Shown here: piece by piece, positions 56,481-64,000 of the stretch
Numbering within the stretch: position 1 is the stretch's first letter
How the letters are laid out: each line of letters begins with the position of its first letter
NCBI RefSeq assembly: GCF_001865575.2
Contig: NZ_CP017561.2
Span: 2,976,001-3,040,000 of the forward strand
Direction: 5' to 3'
DNA length: 64,000 nucleotides
DNA from: Paraburkholderia sprentiae WSM5005
GTDB taxonomy: Bacteria > Pseudomonadota > Gammaproteobacteria > Burkholderiales > Burkholderiaceae
Program-made: the position numbers and the translations under genes
Notes under the pieces: model-generated
Told to the model about the DNA's origin: nothing
What the model saw: only the letters and a program-made list of their open reading frames with translations
Database searches by the model: none

Positions 56481-57542
56481 TCAAACGAGACGCCAACCGA
56501 TCGACTCGCCGCCTCGCAGCGGTACCACCGGCGTGTCGCCGGCCGGCAGTTCGGCCGGCAGCGTCCATTCCTCGCGACGCAGCGTCACCTTCTCCGTATT
56601 GCGAGCCAGACGATAGAAGTCCGGACCGTGGAAGCTCGCGAAGCCTTCGAGCTTATCGAGCGCGCCGGCCTTGTCGAACGCTTCGGTGTACAGCTCGAGC
56701 GCGTGCAGCGCCGTGTAGCAGCCCGCGCAGCCGCACGCATGCTCCTTGAGCCCCTTCGGATGCGGCGCGCTGTCGGTACCGAGGAAGAAGCGCGGATTGC
56801 CGGAGGTCGCTGCCTCGACCAGCGCGACGCGATGCGTCTCGCGCTTGAGCACCGGCAGGCAGTAGTAATGCGGACGGATGCCGCCCTGGAAAATCGCGTT
56901 GCGGTTGTACAGCAGATGGTGCGCGGTGATCGTAGCGCCAAGCAGTTCCGGCGCAACGCCCGCTTCGCGGACGTAGTCGGCCGCGTCTTTCGTCGTGATG
57001 TGCTCGAAGACGACCTTTAGCGCCGGAAACGCGCGTCGCAACGGCATCATCACGCGATCGATGAAGACCTTCTCGCGATCGAACAGATCGATGTCCGAAT
57101 CCGTCACCTCGCCATGCACGAGCAGCGGCATGCCGAGTTCCTGCATCACTTCCAACGTTTTCGCACATTTCATCAAATCGGTGACGCCCGCGTCGGAGTT
57201 CGTCGTCGCGCCCGCCGGGTATAGCTTCACGCCGTGCACAAAGCCGCTTTCGCGCGCGCGGCGGATTTCGTCGGGCGGCGTGTTGTCGGTCAGGTAGAGC
57301 GTCATCAGCGGCTCAAATTTCGCGCCCTCGGGAATCGCGGCGATGATGCGCTCGCGATACGCGTTGGCCATTCCGGTCGTGGTGACGGGCGGCTTCAGGT
57401 TCGGCATGATGATTGCGCGACCGAACTGGCGCGCGGTGTCAGGTAGCACGGCCGCGAGCATCGCGCCGTCGCGCACGTGCAGGTGCCAGTCGTCCGGGCG
57501 GACCAGCGTGACGGAATCGGGGGAAACGTTGGAAGCAGTCAT
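56481..57542 (-). CDS. pyrC: Dihydroorotase
   Basis: Cyclises carbamoyl aspartate to dihydroorotate in pyrimidine synthesis. The 353-residue class II enzyme shows [10 protein letters not shown] with zinc histidines, the carboxylated Lys in [33 protein letters not shown], and the catalytic Asp in [12 protein letters not shown]. Start [26 protein letters not shown] at 57542 fits the family; the open frame continues far upstream antisense to the amidotransferase and is a shadow. Followed by a DUF3025 gene. Confidence 0.96.
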   Translation of the reverse strand: MTASNVSPDSVTLVRPDDWHLHVRDGAMLAAVLPDTARQFGRAIIMPNLKPPVTTTGMANAYRERIIAAIPEGAKFEPLMTLYLTDNTPPDEIRRARESGFVHGVKLYPAGATTNSDAGVTDLMKCAKTLEVMQELGMPLLVHGEVTDSDIDLFDREKVFIDRVMMPLRRAFPALKVVFEHITTKDAADYVREAGVAPELLGATITAHHLLYNRNAIFQGGIRPHYYCLPVLKRETHRVALVEAATSGNPRFFLGTDSAPHPKGLKEHACGCAGCYTALHALELYTEAFDKAGALDKLEGFASFHGPDFYRLARNTEKVTLRREEWTLPAELPAGDTPVVPLRGGESIGWRLV

Positions 57543-57704
57543 GGCAGGAATTCGAGACTTCACGCGCCTCGCTGATCGACCGTCAAACCGCGTTGTAGCG
57601 GCCCAAACACAGGTCAATTTCGCTATTTGGCGTATTCGGCTCGGTGATATGCTTGGAAGATCATCATTGTAACGGCTCACTCCGTTCACAGGCTCACCTG
57701 CAAC

Positions 57705-58664
57705 ATGTGCCAACTTCTCGGAATGAACTGCGCCGCGCCGACGGACGTCACGTTTTCCTTCACGGGCTTTGCGGCGCGCGGCGGCGTCACCGATCACCAT
57801 GCCGACGGCTGGGGCATCGCTTTCTTCGAAGACAAGGCCTGCCGGTTGTTCATCGATCATCAATCGTCGGCCACGTCGCCGATCGCCGAGATGGTCAAGC
57901 GCTACCCGATCAAATCGAAAAACACGATCGCGCACATCCGCAAGGCGACGCAAGGGCACATCCTGCTCGAAAACTGCCACCCGTTCATGCGCGAACTGTG
58001 GGGACGTCACTGGATCTTCGCGCACAACGGCGATCTGCAGGCTTACGCGCCGGAGTTGAACGGCGTGTATCAGCCGGTCGGCACGACCGACAGCGAACTG
58101 TCGTTCTGCTCGCTGCTCGAAGGACTGCGCAAGGCGTTCCCGGGCGCGCAGCAGCCGCCGCTTGACGAACTGTTTGCCGCGCTCGAGGCGCTCACGCGTG
58201 AAATCACGCAATACGGCGTGTTCAATTTCCTGATGTCGAACGGCCAGGCGCTGTTCGCGCATTGCTCGACGCATCTGCATTACCTCGTGCGTCGCTGGCC
58301 GTTTTCGACCGCGCATCTGGTCGACGCGGACGTGTCGATCGATTTCGCCAAATACACGACGCCCGAAGACCGCGTCGCGGTGATCGCGACCAAGCCGCTG
58401 ACCGACAACGAAGTGTGGACCGCGTTCGAGCCCGGCGATCTGCTGATGTTCCAGCATGGCGACGTGATCGGCCGCGCCAATATCCCGGTGCCGCAGTCGG
58501 TGCTCGACAAGTTGCGCAATCCGGCGCTCGACGCATCGGCGTCGGCTACGACGATCGCGGCGTCGAGCGGCGCGCACGCGGTGAGCACCAGCGGAACCAC
58601 GCTTTCAGCCGACAGCGAAACCGATCTCGAAGCCGCCGATGACGCGGCAGCGTTCGGGTCGTAA
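57705..58664 (+). CDS. Class II glutamine amidotransferase, YafJ type
   Basis: A 319-residue N-terminal nucleophile amidotransferase with catalytic Cys2 (MCQLLGMNC). Glutaminase-domain residues appear in [43 protein letters not shown] and [10 protein letters not shown]. Resembles E. coli YafJ, of unproven physiological role. A low-complexity Ser/Ala/Asp-rich tail (about 45 residues) is likely disordered. Divergent from pyrC, with which it shares a 162-bp upstream region. Confidence 0.88.
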   Translation: MCQLLGMNCAAPTDVTFSFTGFAARGGVTDHHADGWGIAFFEDKACRLFIDHQSSATSPIAEMVKRYPIKSKNTIAHIRKATQGHILLENCHPFMRELWGRHWIFAHNGDLQAYAPELNGVYQPVGTTDSELSFCSLLEGLRKAFPGAQQPPLDELFAALEALTREITQYGVFNFLMSNGQALFAHCSTHLHYLVRRWPFSTAHLVDADVSIDFAKYTTPEDRVAVIATKPLTDNEVWTAFEPGDLLMFQHGDVIGRANIPVPQSVLDKLRNPALDASASATTIAASSGAHAVSTSGTTLSADSETDLEAADDAAAFGS

Positions 58665-58687
58665 CCCGCAGCCGTCACCTACGCCGC

Positions 58688-58722
58688 AAAAAAAAACCGC
58701 TCACACTGAGCGGCTTTTTTTC
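58688..58722. terminator. Bidirectional terminator between the YafJ-type gene and gltL
   Basis: ccgctca (58697-58703) and tgagcgg (58707-58713) pair with a 3-nt loop, flanked by nine A and seven T residues. Serves the two convergent units. Confidence 0.9.
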
Positions 58723-58762
58723 GTCCCGCGCGGGCCCCGAAACGAGGCCTGCGCGCCAACCC

Positions 58763-59488
58763 TCAGTGCAGAATCTTCGCGAGAAAATCCTTCGCGCGAT
58801 CCGACTTCGGATTCGCGAAGAAGTCTTCCTTGCGGTCGTCTTCGACGATCAAACCCTTGTCCATGAAAATCACGCGATGCGCGACCTTCTTCGCGAAGCC
58901 CATTTCGTGCGTCACGCACATCATCGTCATGCCTTCCTGCGCGAGTTCGACCATCACGTCGAGCACTTCGTTGATCATCTCCGGATCGAGCGCCGAGGTC
59001 GGCTCGTCGAACAGCATCGCGATCGGGTCCATGGACAGCGCGCGCGCAATCGCCACGCGCTGCTGCTGACCACCGGACAACTGCGCCGGATACTTGTCCG
59101 CATGCGCGCGCAAACCCACGCGCTCGAGCAGCTTGAAGCCCTTCGCGGTCGCCTCGTCGTTCGAGCGGCCGAGCACCTTCACCTGCGCGAGCGTCAGGTT
59201 CTGCACGATCGACAGATGCGGGAACAGCTCGAAGTGCTGGAACACCATGCCGACCTTCGAGCGCAGCTTCGACAGATTGGTTTTCTTGTCGGTCAGCGAC
59301 TGGCCGTTGATGACGATCTCGCCTTTCTGGAACGGCTCCAGTCCGTTGACGGTCTTGATCAGCGTGGACTTGCCCGAACCGGACGGCCCGCACACCACGA
59401 CCACTTCGCCCTTTTTGACTTCCGTCGTGCAGTCGGTCAGCACCTGGAACTGGCCGTACCACTTCGAAACATTCTTGATAGAGATCAT
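58763..59488 (-). CDS. gltL: Glutamate/aspartate ABC transporter ATPase
   Basis: A 241-residue ATPase with Walker [11 protein letters not shown]-loop [13 protein letters not shown], signature [15 protein letters not shown], Walker [14 protein letters not shown] and H-loop VTHEM. It energises uptake by GltJK with periplasmic GltI. It overlaps gltK by four bases (ATGA), so translation is coupled. Confidence 0.95.
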   Translation of the reverse strand: MISIKNVSKWYGQFQVLTDCTTEVKKGEVVVVCGPSGSGKSTLIKTVNGLEPFQKGEIVINGQSLTDKKTNLSKLRSKVGMVFQHFELFPHLSIVQNLTLAQVKVLGRSNDEATAKGFKLLERVGLRAHADKYPAQLSGGQQQRVAIARALSMDPIAMLFDEPTSALDPEMINEVLDVMVELAQEGMTMMCVTHEMGFAKKVAHRVIFMDKGLIVEDDRKEDFFANPKSDRAKDFLAKILH

Positions 59489-60162
59489 CTTGCGACCTTT
59501 TTCTGAAGACCTTTGACGAGGCTCGACGCGATCACGCAGATCACGAAATAACACGCGCCCGCGAACAGTACCATCTCGACGTTCGTGCCGTCACGATCGC
59601 CAATATTCGTGGCCGTGCGGAAGAAATCGGCGAGGCTGATCACGTAGACGAGCGATGTGTCCTGAAACAGCACGATACCTTGCGTGAGCAGCAGCGGCAC
59701 CATCGCGCGGAACGCCTGCGGCAGCACGATCAGGCGCATCGCCTGCCCATAGGTCATGCCGAGCGCGAACGACGCGTTGACCTGGCCGCGCGGCACCGCC
59801 TGAATGCCGGCACGGATGATCTCGGAATAATACGCGGCCTCGAACAGCGAGAACGCGACCATCGCCGAGGCGAGCCGGATGTCGATGTCGGCCGACAGAC
59901 CGAGCACGCTTTGCAGCACCTGCGGCACGATCAGGAAGAACCACAGCAGCACCATCACGAGCGGGATCGAACGGAAGAGCGTCACGTAGCCCTTCGCGAA
60001 CCATTCGAGCGGCTTGATCGACAACAGTCGAAACAGCGCGAGAATGGTGCCCCAGATGATGCCGAACACGATTGCGATCAGCGTGATCTTGAACGTGATG
60101 ATCGCGCCGGTCCATAGCGTAGGCAGCGCGCCCGGAATACCGCTCCAGTCGAAATGATGCAT
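59485..60162 (-). CDS. gltK: Glutamate/aspartate ABC transporter permease GltK
   Basis: A 225-residue inner-membrane permease. The EAA loop region [44 protein letters not shown] contacts the ATPase. Hydrophobic segments fit five helices. The start at 60162 ([13 protein letters not shown]) overlaps the gltJ stop by one base (TGATG). The longer open frame upstream is antisense to nothing but is a shadow of gltJ. Confidence 0.95.
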   Translation of the reverse strand: MHHFDWSGIPGALPTLWTGAIITFKITLIAIVFGIIWGTILALFRLLSIKPLEWFAKGYVTLFRSIPLVMVLLWFFLIVPQVLQSVLGLSADIDIRLASAMVAFSLFEAAYYSEIIRAGIQAVPRGQVNASFALGMTYGQAMRLIVLPQAFRAMVPLLLTQGIVLFQDTSLVYVISLADFFRTATNIGDRDGTNVEMVLFAGACYFVICVIASSLVKGLQKKVAR

Positions 60163-60908
60163 CACTTGCCTCCGATATAGCCGGGCAGCCGGGTCTTCGC
60201 TTCGACCCAGCGCATCAGTTGCATCACGATCAGATTGATCAGCATGTAGGCGACCGTAACCGCGATGAACGACTCGTAAGTTTGCGACGTGTAGTCGACG
60301 AGCTGACGCGCCTGCGCGGACAGATCGAGCAGACCGATCGTCGAGGCGACCGCGGAGTTCTTGAAGATGTTCAGAAACTCGGAGGTGAGCGGCGGCACGA
60401 TGATCCGGTACGCGACCGGCAGCAGCACGTAGCGATACGTCTGCCATTGCGTGAAGCCCACCGCGAGACCGGCTGCGCGCTGGCCGCGCGGCAACGCGTT
60501 GATGCCCGAGCGCACCTGCTCGCATACGCGCGCGGCGGTGAAGAGCCCAAGACACACGATCGACGACGAGAAGAATTGCGCGCCCGGCGGCAATTGCTTG
60601 AACCAGTTGCCGATCGACACAGGCAGCAGCTCCGGTATCACGAGATACCAGATGAAGAACTGCACGATCAGCGGAATGTTGCGGAAAACCGCGACGTAGA
60701 CGGTGCCGACGGCCGACGCCCATTTGTTCGGCACCGTGCGCAGCACACCGAACAGCGAGCCGACGACGAGCGCGATCACCCATGCCGACAACGACACGGT
60801 GACCGTCACCCACAGCCCCGACAGCAGCCAGCCCAGGTAGGTGGTCGGCTCGCCCGTGGAGACGGGACTCAGCAGAATGCCCCAGTTCCAGTGATATGAC
60901 ATGACCAA
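60162..60908 (-). CDS. gltJ: Glutamate/aspartate ABC transporter permease GltJ
   Basis: A 248-residue permease: hydrophobic helices and the ATPase-contact loop [45 protein letters not shown]. Pairs with GltK to form the channel. It starts 83 bp after gltI, a gap that carries a terminator-like hairpin. Confidence 0.95.
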   Translation of the reverse strand: MVMSYHWNWGILLSPVSTGEPTTYLGWLLSGLWVTVTVSLSAWVIALVVGSLFGVLRTVPNKWASAVGTVYVAVFRNIPLIVQFFIWYLVIPELLPVSIGNWFKQLPPGAQFFSSSIVCLGLFTAARVCEQVRSGINALPRGQRAAGLAVGFTQWQTYRYVLLPVAYRIIVPPLTSEFLNIFKNSAVASTIGLLDLSAQARQLVDYTSQTYESFIAVTVAYMLINLIVMQLMRWVEAKTRLPGYIGGK

Positions 60909-60916
60909 GACTCCGG

Positions 60917-60953
60917 CAAAAAGAAACGGAAGAAGCGCGTGGCCCCTTCCGTT
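60917..60953 (-). terminator. Leaky terminator or processing hairpin between gltI and gltJ
   Basis: On the minus strand aacggaag and cttccgtt pair around a 13-nt loop, then tctttttg follows. Position and weak T run suggest partial termination, leaving more gltI message than permease message. The transcript must pass it to express gltJKL. Confidence 0.5.
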
Positions 60954-60991
60954 CCGTTCAGCGTTTCGAAAGTGTCGAAAAAGCAGCTACG

Positions 60992-61885
60992 TTAGTCGAT
61001 TGCCTTGTCGTTGGGATTCTTGAACAGCGCACGCATGTCGTCGCTCATCGGGAAGTTCAGGTTCAGGCCCTTCGGCGGGATCGGCGATTCGAACCAGCGC
61101 TTATAGATCTGTTCGCCTTCGCCCGACGTCTGCACCTTCGCGATCGCGTCGTCGGCGACCTTCTTGAAGTCGGGGTCGTTCTTGCGCAGCATGCAGCCGT
61201 ACGCCTCACGCGATTGCGGCGTGCCGACGATCACGAAATCGCCCGGATTGTTCGACTTCGCGCGCTCGCCGGCGAGCAACGCGTCGTCCATCATGAATGC
61301 GGCGGCGCGGCCCGTCGACAGCGTCAGGAACGACTCGCCGTGATCCTTCGCGCTGATGATGTTCATGCCCATGTTCTTGTCCTGATTCATCTTGCGAAGC
61401 AGGCGTTCGGACGTGGTGCCGGCGGTCGTCACGACGGTCTTGCCCTTGAGGTCGGGGAAGTCCTTGATGCCGGAGTCTTTCTTGGTCATCAGGCGCGTGC
61501 CGATCATGAAGATGGTGTTCGTGAAGGCGGCCTGTTGCTGGCGCTCGAGGTTGTTCGTGGTGGAGCCGCACTCGATGTCGACCGTGCCGTTCTGCACGAG
61601 CGGAATGCGGTTCTGCGACGTGACCGGCACGAGCTTCACCTTCAGGTTCGGCATGTTCAGCTTCTGCTTGACGGCCTCGACCACCTTCATCGCGTAATCC
61701 TGCGAGTAGCCGATCACGTTCTGCTTCTCGTCGTAATAGGAAAACGGAATCGACGATTCGCGATGACCCAGCGAAATGACGCCCGTATCCTTGATCTTCT
61801 TCAGCGTGCCCGAGTCTTGCGCGTGCGCGCCAACCGTAAATAGTCCGAGAGTCGCGAGCAGCAGCGCAGCTTTTTTAATCTTCAT
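60992..61885 (-). CDS. gltI: Glutamate/aspartate-binding periplasmic protein
   Basis: A 297-residue solute-binding protein with signal peptide MKIKKAALLLATLGLFTVGAHA. The family SBP_bac_3 is seen in GVISLGHRESSIPFSYYDEKQNVIGYSQDYA and DIECGSTTNNLERQQQAAFTNTIF; ligand residues for dicarboxylic amino acids lie in these stretches. aaggag precedes the ATG. First gene of the gltIJKL operon, downstream of gdhA on the same strand. Confidence 0.95.
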   Translation of the reverse strand: MKIKKAALLLATLGLFTVGAHAQDSGTLKKIKDTGVISLGHRESSIPFSYYDEKQNVIGYSQDYAMKVVEAVKQKLNMPNLKVKLVPVTSQNRIPLVQNGTVDIECGSTTNNLERQQQAAFTNTIFMIGTRLMTKKDSGIKDFPDLKGKTVVTTAGTTSERLLRKMNQDKNMGMNIISAKDHGESFLTLSTGRAAAFMMDDALLAGERAKSNNPGDFVIVGTPQSREAYGCMLRKNDPDFKKVADDAIAKVQTSGEGEQIYKRWFESPIPPKGLNLNFPMSDDMRALFKNPNDKAID

Positions 61886-62018
61886 CTTGATCTCCTTGGC
61901 AAGAACCGGCGCCAGTGTAACAAAGTAATTTTTCTGAAAGTATCGCTATTAACCATTCTGTTGCGCGTACGCCGCGATGGATCGCGGCGCCGTCGTGCAG
62001 CCGTTTCGCATATGAGAA

Positions 62019-62049
62019 GGCGGGCGGCATCGATAGGATGCCGCCCGCC
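62019..62049 (-). terminator. Terminator-like hairpin downstream of gdhA
   Basis: ggcgggcggcat and atgccgcccgcc form a perfect 12-bp stem with a 7-nt loop. On the minus strand only ttctcatat follows, so the T run is poor. A second hairpin, ggcccg with cgggcc (62111-62127), lies nearer to the gdhA stop. The 280-bp region 61886-62165 has no gene and probably carries the gltI promoter. Confidence 0.6.
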
Positions 62050-62165
62050 GGTCAAACACGCCGTCTTGTGGACCGCGCTGATGCACAAAATGGCGGCGAT
62101 TGTGCCTCCCGGCCCGCAAACCGGGCCGCGCAACCGCCGTTTGAAACAAGATAGGACAGAGTCGA

Positions 62166-63488
62166 TCAGGGATATAAGCCGCGCATCTCGCGCGCTTGCA
62201 GAATCCGCTTACACGCGACGATGAACGCCGCGGTGCGCACCGACACGTTCTGCTCGCTCGACACCTGCCACACCGCCGCGAACGCTTCGCGCATCACACG
62301 CTCGAGGCGCTCGTTGATCTCGTCCTCGGTCCAGAAGAAGCTCGAGAAGTCCTGCACCCATTCGAAATATGACACCGTCACACCGCCCGCGTTTGCGACC
62401 ACGTCCGGAATCACCAGGATGCCGCGGTCGTGCAGGATGTCGTCGGCCGCCGTGGTGGTCGGGCCGTTCGCGCCCTCGACGATGATCTTCGTCCTGATCT
62501 TGCCGGCGTTCTTTTCGGTGATCTGGTTTTCCAGCGCCGCCGGAATCAGAATGTCCGATTCGACCGTCCAGAACTCTTCGGTGGCGATCGCGTCGGCTTC
62601 GGCAAAGCCGCCGACGCCGCCCGTCTTCGCGACGTGAGCGAGCAACGCGACCGCGTCGATGCCGGTGGACTTGTACAGCGAGCCGGTGTGGTCCTGCACC
62701 GCGACAACCTTCGCGCCCGCTTCCTGGAACAGACGCGCGGCGATGCCGCCGACGTTGCCGAAGCCCTGCACCGCGATACGCGCGCCTTCGATGTCGAAGC
62801 CGATGCGCCGAGCCGCTTCGCAGCCCACCACGAATACGCCGCGGCCGGTCGCCTCGCGACGGCCGAGCGAGCCGCCCAGCGTGATCGGCTTGCCAGTCAC
62901 GACGCCGGTGGCCGTCTGGCCCTGATTCATCGAGTACGTGTCCATCATCCACGCCATGATCTGCTCGTTCGTGTTCACGTCCGGCGCGGGGATGTCGGTA
63001 TTCGGTCCGATGATGATGCCGATTTCGCTCGTATAGCGGCGCGTCACGCGCTCGAGCTCGCCGCGTGACAGCGTGCGAGGATCGACGCGGATGCCGCCCT
63101 TCGCGCCGCCGTACGGCACGTTCACCGCCGCGTTCTTCACCGACATCCACGCCGACAGCGCCATCACTTCGGAGAGCGTAACGTCCTGGTGATAACGCAC
63201 GCCGCCCTTGCCCGGACCGCGCGACACGTTGTGCTGCACGCGATAGCCCTCGAAGTGGGCGACCGTGCCGTTATCGAGTTCGATCGGCACATCCACGATC
63301 AGAATGCGCTTCGGGCGCTTCAGGGTTTCGAGCCAGCGCGACAGCGAACCGAGATACGGCGCGACCCGGTCGACCTGGCGCAGATAGTTGCCCCAGGGGC
63401 CGAGGTCTTCGCGATTGAGGTAGGAGGGAACGGACTGCAACGTTGAGGCGGCTTGAACCGATTCTGCGGCGTGTTGCTGGGATGACAT
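62166..63488 (-). CDS. gdhA: Glutamate dehydrogenase
   Basis: Interconverts glutamate with 2-oxoglutarate and ammonia. The 440-residue enzyme has the catalytic Lys region [32 protein letters not shown], the Rossmann stretch [15 protein letters not shown] and [15 protein letters not shown] or NADP specificity cannot be fixed from sequence alone. The start [12 protein letters not shown] at 63488 is preceded by ggag; the frame opens at 63548. Located directly upstream of the glt transporter operon, so import and deamination of glutamate are linked by position. A LysR regulator is 124 bp further up on the same strand. Confidence 0.95.
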   Translation of the reverse strand: MSSQQHAAESVQAASTLQSVPSYLNREDLGPWGNYLRQVDRVAPYLGSLSRWLETLKRPKRILIVDVPIELDNGTVAHFEGYRVQHNVSRGPGKGGVRYHQDVTLSEVMALSAWMSVKNAAVNVPYGGAKGGIRVDPRTLSRGELERVTRRYTSEIGIIIGPNTDIPAPDVNTNEQIMAWMMDTYSMNQGQTATGVVTGKPITLGGSLGRREATGRGVFVVGCEAARRIGFDIEGARIAVQGFGNVGGIAARLFQEAGAKVVAVQDHTGSLYKSTGIDAVALLAHVAKTGGVGGFAEADAIATEEFWTVESDILIPAALENQITEKNAGKIRTKIIVEGANGPTTTAADDILHDRGILVIPDVVANAGGVTVSYFEWVQDFSSFFWTEDEINERLERVMREAFAAVWQVSSEQNVSVRTAAFIVACKRILQAREMRGLYP

Positions 63489-63612
63489 GAACGCTCCGGC
63501 GTTTGATCGAATACGGGCATTGTGGAAAAACGCCGTATCGAAATCCAATGCCGTTTCCTTATCCCGTTATGTTTTTCTTGCATAACGTTCGGAAAGCTGC
63601 AAATTCGCGTCG

Positions 63613-64000
63613 TCAGGCGGCGCCCTGCCTGAGCTCCTCCGACACCACGTCCCATAACTGCCGCACGAGGATCTGGCGCGCGTCGTCGCTTTTCGCGGCG
63701 AGCTTGTCGCGATACAGGCGAATCTCCATGCTGAGCGTTAGCTGGCCTTCGGGCGTGCCCCGCGTCGCGCGATCGAGGCGGATCAGCCGGCCTTCGGCTA
63801 CCGCGTCTTCGACCGCGCTATGCGGCAGGAACGCGACGCCGTGACCGGCGAGCGCCATCGCCTTGAGCCCCTCGGCCATGTCGGTTTCGTAGAGCCGGTC
63901 CAGGTATAGGCGCTGCGGCGCGTTCGCGAGAATCACCTCGGTCATGCGCCCGAGGTACGCGTTCGGCGTGTACGACAGATACGGCGCGGGCGCATCGGCC
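63613..64000 (-). CDS. LysR-family regulator, C-terminal part (window edge)
   Basis: The 128 visible residues (frame runs to the window end) form the C-terminal half of a LysR substrate-binding domain: YLSYTPNAYLGRMTEVILANAP and GLKAMALAGHGVAFLPHSAVEDAVAEGRLIRL. The N-terminal helix-turn-helix lies outside. HypT-like regulators resemble this. It is adjacent to gdhA and might regulate it. Identity of the subfamily is uncertain. Confidence 0.75.
   Translation of the reverse strand, partial: ADAPAPYLSYTPNAYLGRMTEVILANAPQRLYLDRLYETDMAEGLKAMALAGHGVAFLPHSAVEDAVAEGRLIRLDRATRGTPEGQLTLSMEIRLYRDKLAAKSDDARQILVRQLWDVVSEELRQGAA

Noticed and set aside
57543-58577. Long N-terminal extension of the pyrC frame
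   Set aside because: Antisense to the YafJ-type amidotransferase; dihydroorotase homology begins at the ATG at 57542.

Overview
The window is a GC-rich chromosomal segment typical of the Burkholderiaceae, most likely Paraburkholderia or a close Burkholderia relative. This assignment rests on codon use and gene order: dusB-fis-purH followed by ruvCAB, miaB-ybeZ-ybeY-corC-lnt, rplM-rpsI-erpA, and gltIJKL beside gdhA. No database search was possible. I see no mobile element, prophage, CRISPR array, tRNA or rRNA. Coding density is high and long antisense open frames are common by-products of the GC content.

Positions 1-5.5 kb hold the ATP-dependent urea amidolyase pair, urea carboxylase and allophanate hydrolase; the second gene is broken by a one-base frameshift. 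From 5.6 to 10.7 kb lie a small exported protein, a divergent MarR regulator and DHA2 drug-efflux pump sharing a near-perfect 34-bp palindrome, and a divergent GntR/FadR-type regulator and D-galactonate dehydratase. From 10.7 to 18.4 kb come copCD, two multiheme cytochromes c, a hemolysin III-like membrane protein, the RhlE helicase, and a pair encoding a ferritin-like di-iron protein and an FMN split-barrel protein. From 18.6 to 28.9 kb are a MHS-family transporter, gamma-glutamyltransferase, and a glycerol block (glpR, glpD, glpK) with small regulators and a lipoprotein in between.

From 28.9 to 31 kb, ribB lies downstream of a clear FMN riboswitch, followed by an XRE-cupin regulator. From 31 to 38 kb is the RNA-maturation and envelope cluster miaB-ybeZ-ybeY-chaC-corC-lnt. 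From 38 to 52 kb the content is mostly housekeeping: GST, pepP, ubiH, dusB-fis-purH, ruvC-ruvA-ruvB, an MpaB-like oxygenase, a histidine phosphatase, dtd-tyrS and anmK. From 52.5 to 55.5 kb are erpA, rpsI-rplM, an OsmC-family protein and the RNase P RNA gene. From 55.5 kb to the end are pyrC with a DUF3025 gene, a YafJ-type amidotransferase, the glutamate/aspartate ABC transporter gltIJKL, glutamate dehydrogenase and the 3' part of a LysR regulator.

The most interesting unexplained element is a predicted ~89-nt small RNA on the minus strand just upstream of the rplM promoter (about 54164-54252). It has its own promoter and terminator, and a hairpin whose 9-nt loop carries an anti-Shine-Dalgarno-like UCCUCCUUU. 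Other points worth checking are the allophanate hydrolase frameshift, the di-iron/flavin gene pair, a probable leaky terminator inside the glt operon, and chaC with a terminator inserted in the miaB-lnt cluster.
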